Below are positions 63,552 to 64,000 of a stretch of DNA of 64,000 nucleotides, in pieces. Each line of letters begins with the position of its first letter. The first letter of the stretch is position 1. A program made the translations under genes and the position numbers. The DNA is taken from positions 186,001 through 250,000 of the forward strand of contig NZ_LOPY01000019.1 of the NCBI RefSeq assembly GCF_001469895.1. Direction: 5' to 3'. Source of the DNA: Pseudoalteromonas sp. XI10. Lineage in GTDB: Bacteria > Pseudomonadota > Gammaproteobacteria > Enterobacterales > Alteromonadaceae. The notes under the pieces were generated by a model. It made no database searches. It was not told the DNA's origin and saw only the letters and a program-made list of their open reading frames with translations.

Positions 63552-64000
63552 ATGAAATTAAAACATATTTTTTTGCTTCTAACTCTCCTGCCATTTTCTG
63601 TGCATGCTAAACAAGGCTTCACTATTTGGAGTGATTTAGTATCTCGTTCGGATTTAATAGCGCAAGTTTCAATTGAAGAGGTAATGAAAAACTCGGAGGG
63701 TTCAGGCACGTCAAAAGTAAAGATAAAAAAAATCCTCAAAGGCGACAATAAGACTGACTTTGTTCTTATTGATTGGAAAATAAGTACAATTCAATCTGCT
63801 TTATTCAATATATATAAAGATCATGTCGTTTTTCTGCAAAAAAACGAGAACGGAAAATATAGTGCAGCGGCATTGGGTAAGTCATTCTGGGAACTCGAAA
63901 AAAATTACACTAACCGAAAGCTCTATACAGATTCTAGTATGTTTTCTTTTTATTATATTGAGGAAATCCCCGAGCAATTATATGAAGAAATCGAGGTTCC
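63552..64000 (+). CDS. Secreted hypothetical protein (3' truncated by window end)
   Basis: The frame is open to the right edge (149 full codons). Signal peptide about 1-19 (FLLLTLLPFSVHA). The mature part, with SDLIAQVSIEEVMKN and VKIKKILKGDNKTDFVLI followed by HVVFLQKNENGKY, resembles the many small secreted beta-barrel-like proteins of unknown function. It lies 22 bases after the possible third attC-like core and so may be the fourth cassette. Confidence 0.68.
   Translation, partial: MKLKHIFLLLTLLPFSVHAKQGFTIWSDLVSRSDLIAQVSIEEVMKNSEGSGTSKVKIKKILKGDNKTDFVLIDWKISTIQSALFNIYKDHVVFLQKNENGKYSAAALGKSFWELEKNYTNRKLYTDSSMFSFYYIEEIPEQLYEEIEV

Overview
The window is AT-rich chromosomal DNA of a marine gammaproteobacterium, most like Pseudoalteromonas or a close Alteromonadales relative. 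The grounds are the TtpC-type TonB2 energising operon, the many chemoreceptors and TonB-dependent receptors, the Bacteroidetes/animal-type hut genes, and close gammaproteobacterial versions of Tdk, Asd, SodA, RlmF and bacterioferritin. Nothing in the sequence proves the genus. There are no rRNA or tRNA genes, no CRISPR array, no transposase and no phage module.

Region 1 (1-4.7 kb): the 3' end of a sugar MFS transporter, an amino-acid-type chemoreceptor, a membrane diguanylate cyclase and a DsbA-fold protein. Region 2 (4.7-17.2 kb) is the most coherent system. It has a DUF3450-TtpC-ExbB-ExbD-TonB-TPR operon, then a three-fold repeated surface lipoprotein of 1366 residues and an 896-residue TonB-dependent receptor. 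The upstream regions of both halves carry two YTGTCAT motifs exactly 33 bp apart, which suggests shared (possibly PhoB-type) control. Region 3 (17.2-35.3 kb): lipid kinase, asd, PaiB-like protein, second chemoreceptor, EAL phosphodiesterase, small genes of unknown function, a voltage-gated-type ion channel, and a LysR-hutH-hutU locus whose urocanase is of the long animal type.

Region 4 (24.5-26.1 and 35.7-40.1 kb) is peppered with GTAG-headed palindromic repeats (REP/BIME-like) and a 22-bp tandem repeat, between small poorly known genes. In two places a repeat supplies the stop codon of the gene before it. Region 5 (40-58.9 kb) is mainly metals, oxidative stress and repair: a catalytic/haem bacterioferritin pair, a Fur-box-preceded siderophore-type receptor with PepSY and DUF3703 genes, a CDF exporter divergent from an HME-RND efflux pair, SodA, a fused Ada/AlkA repair protein with Ogt, Tdk, threonine aldolase and RlmF.

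Region 6 (59-64 kb) holds small hypothetical genes, one interrupted by an amber codon. From about 62.03 kb to the right edge come single-gene units separated by attC-like sites, with no integrase in view. This looks like a cluster of gene cassettes (CALIN) or the interior of a chromosomal integron.
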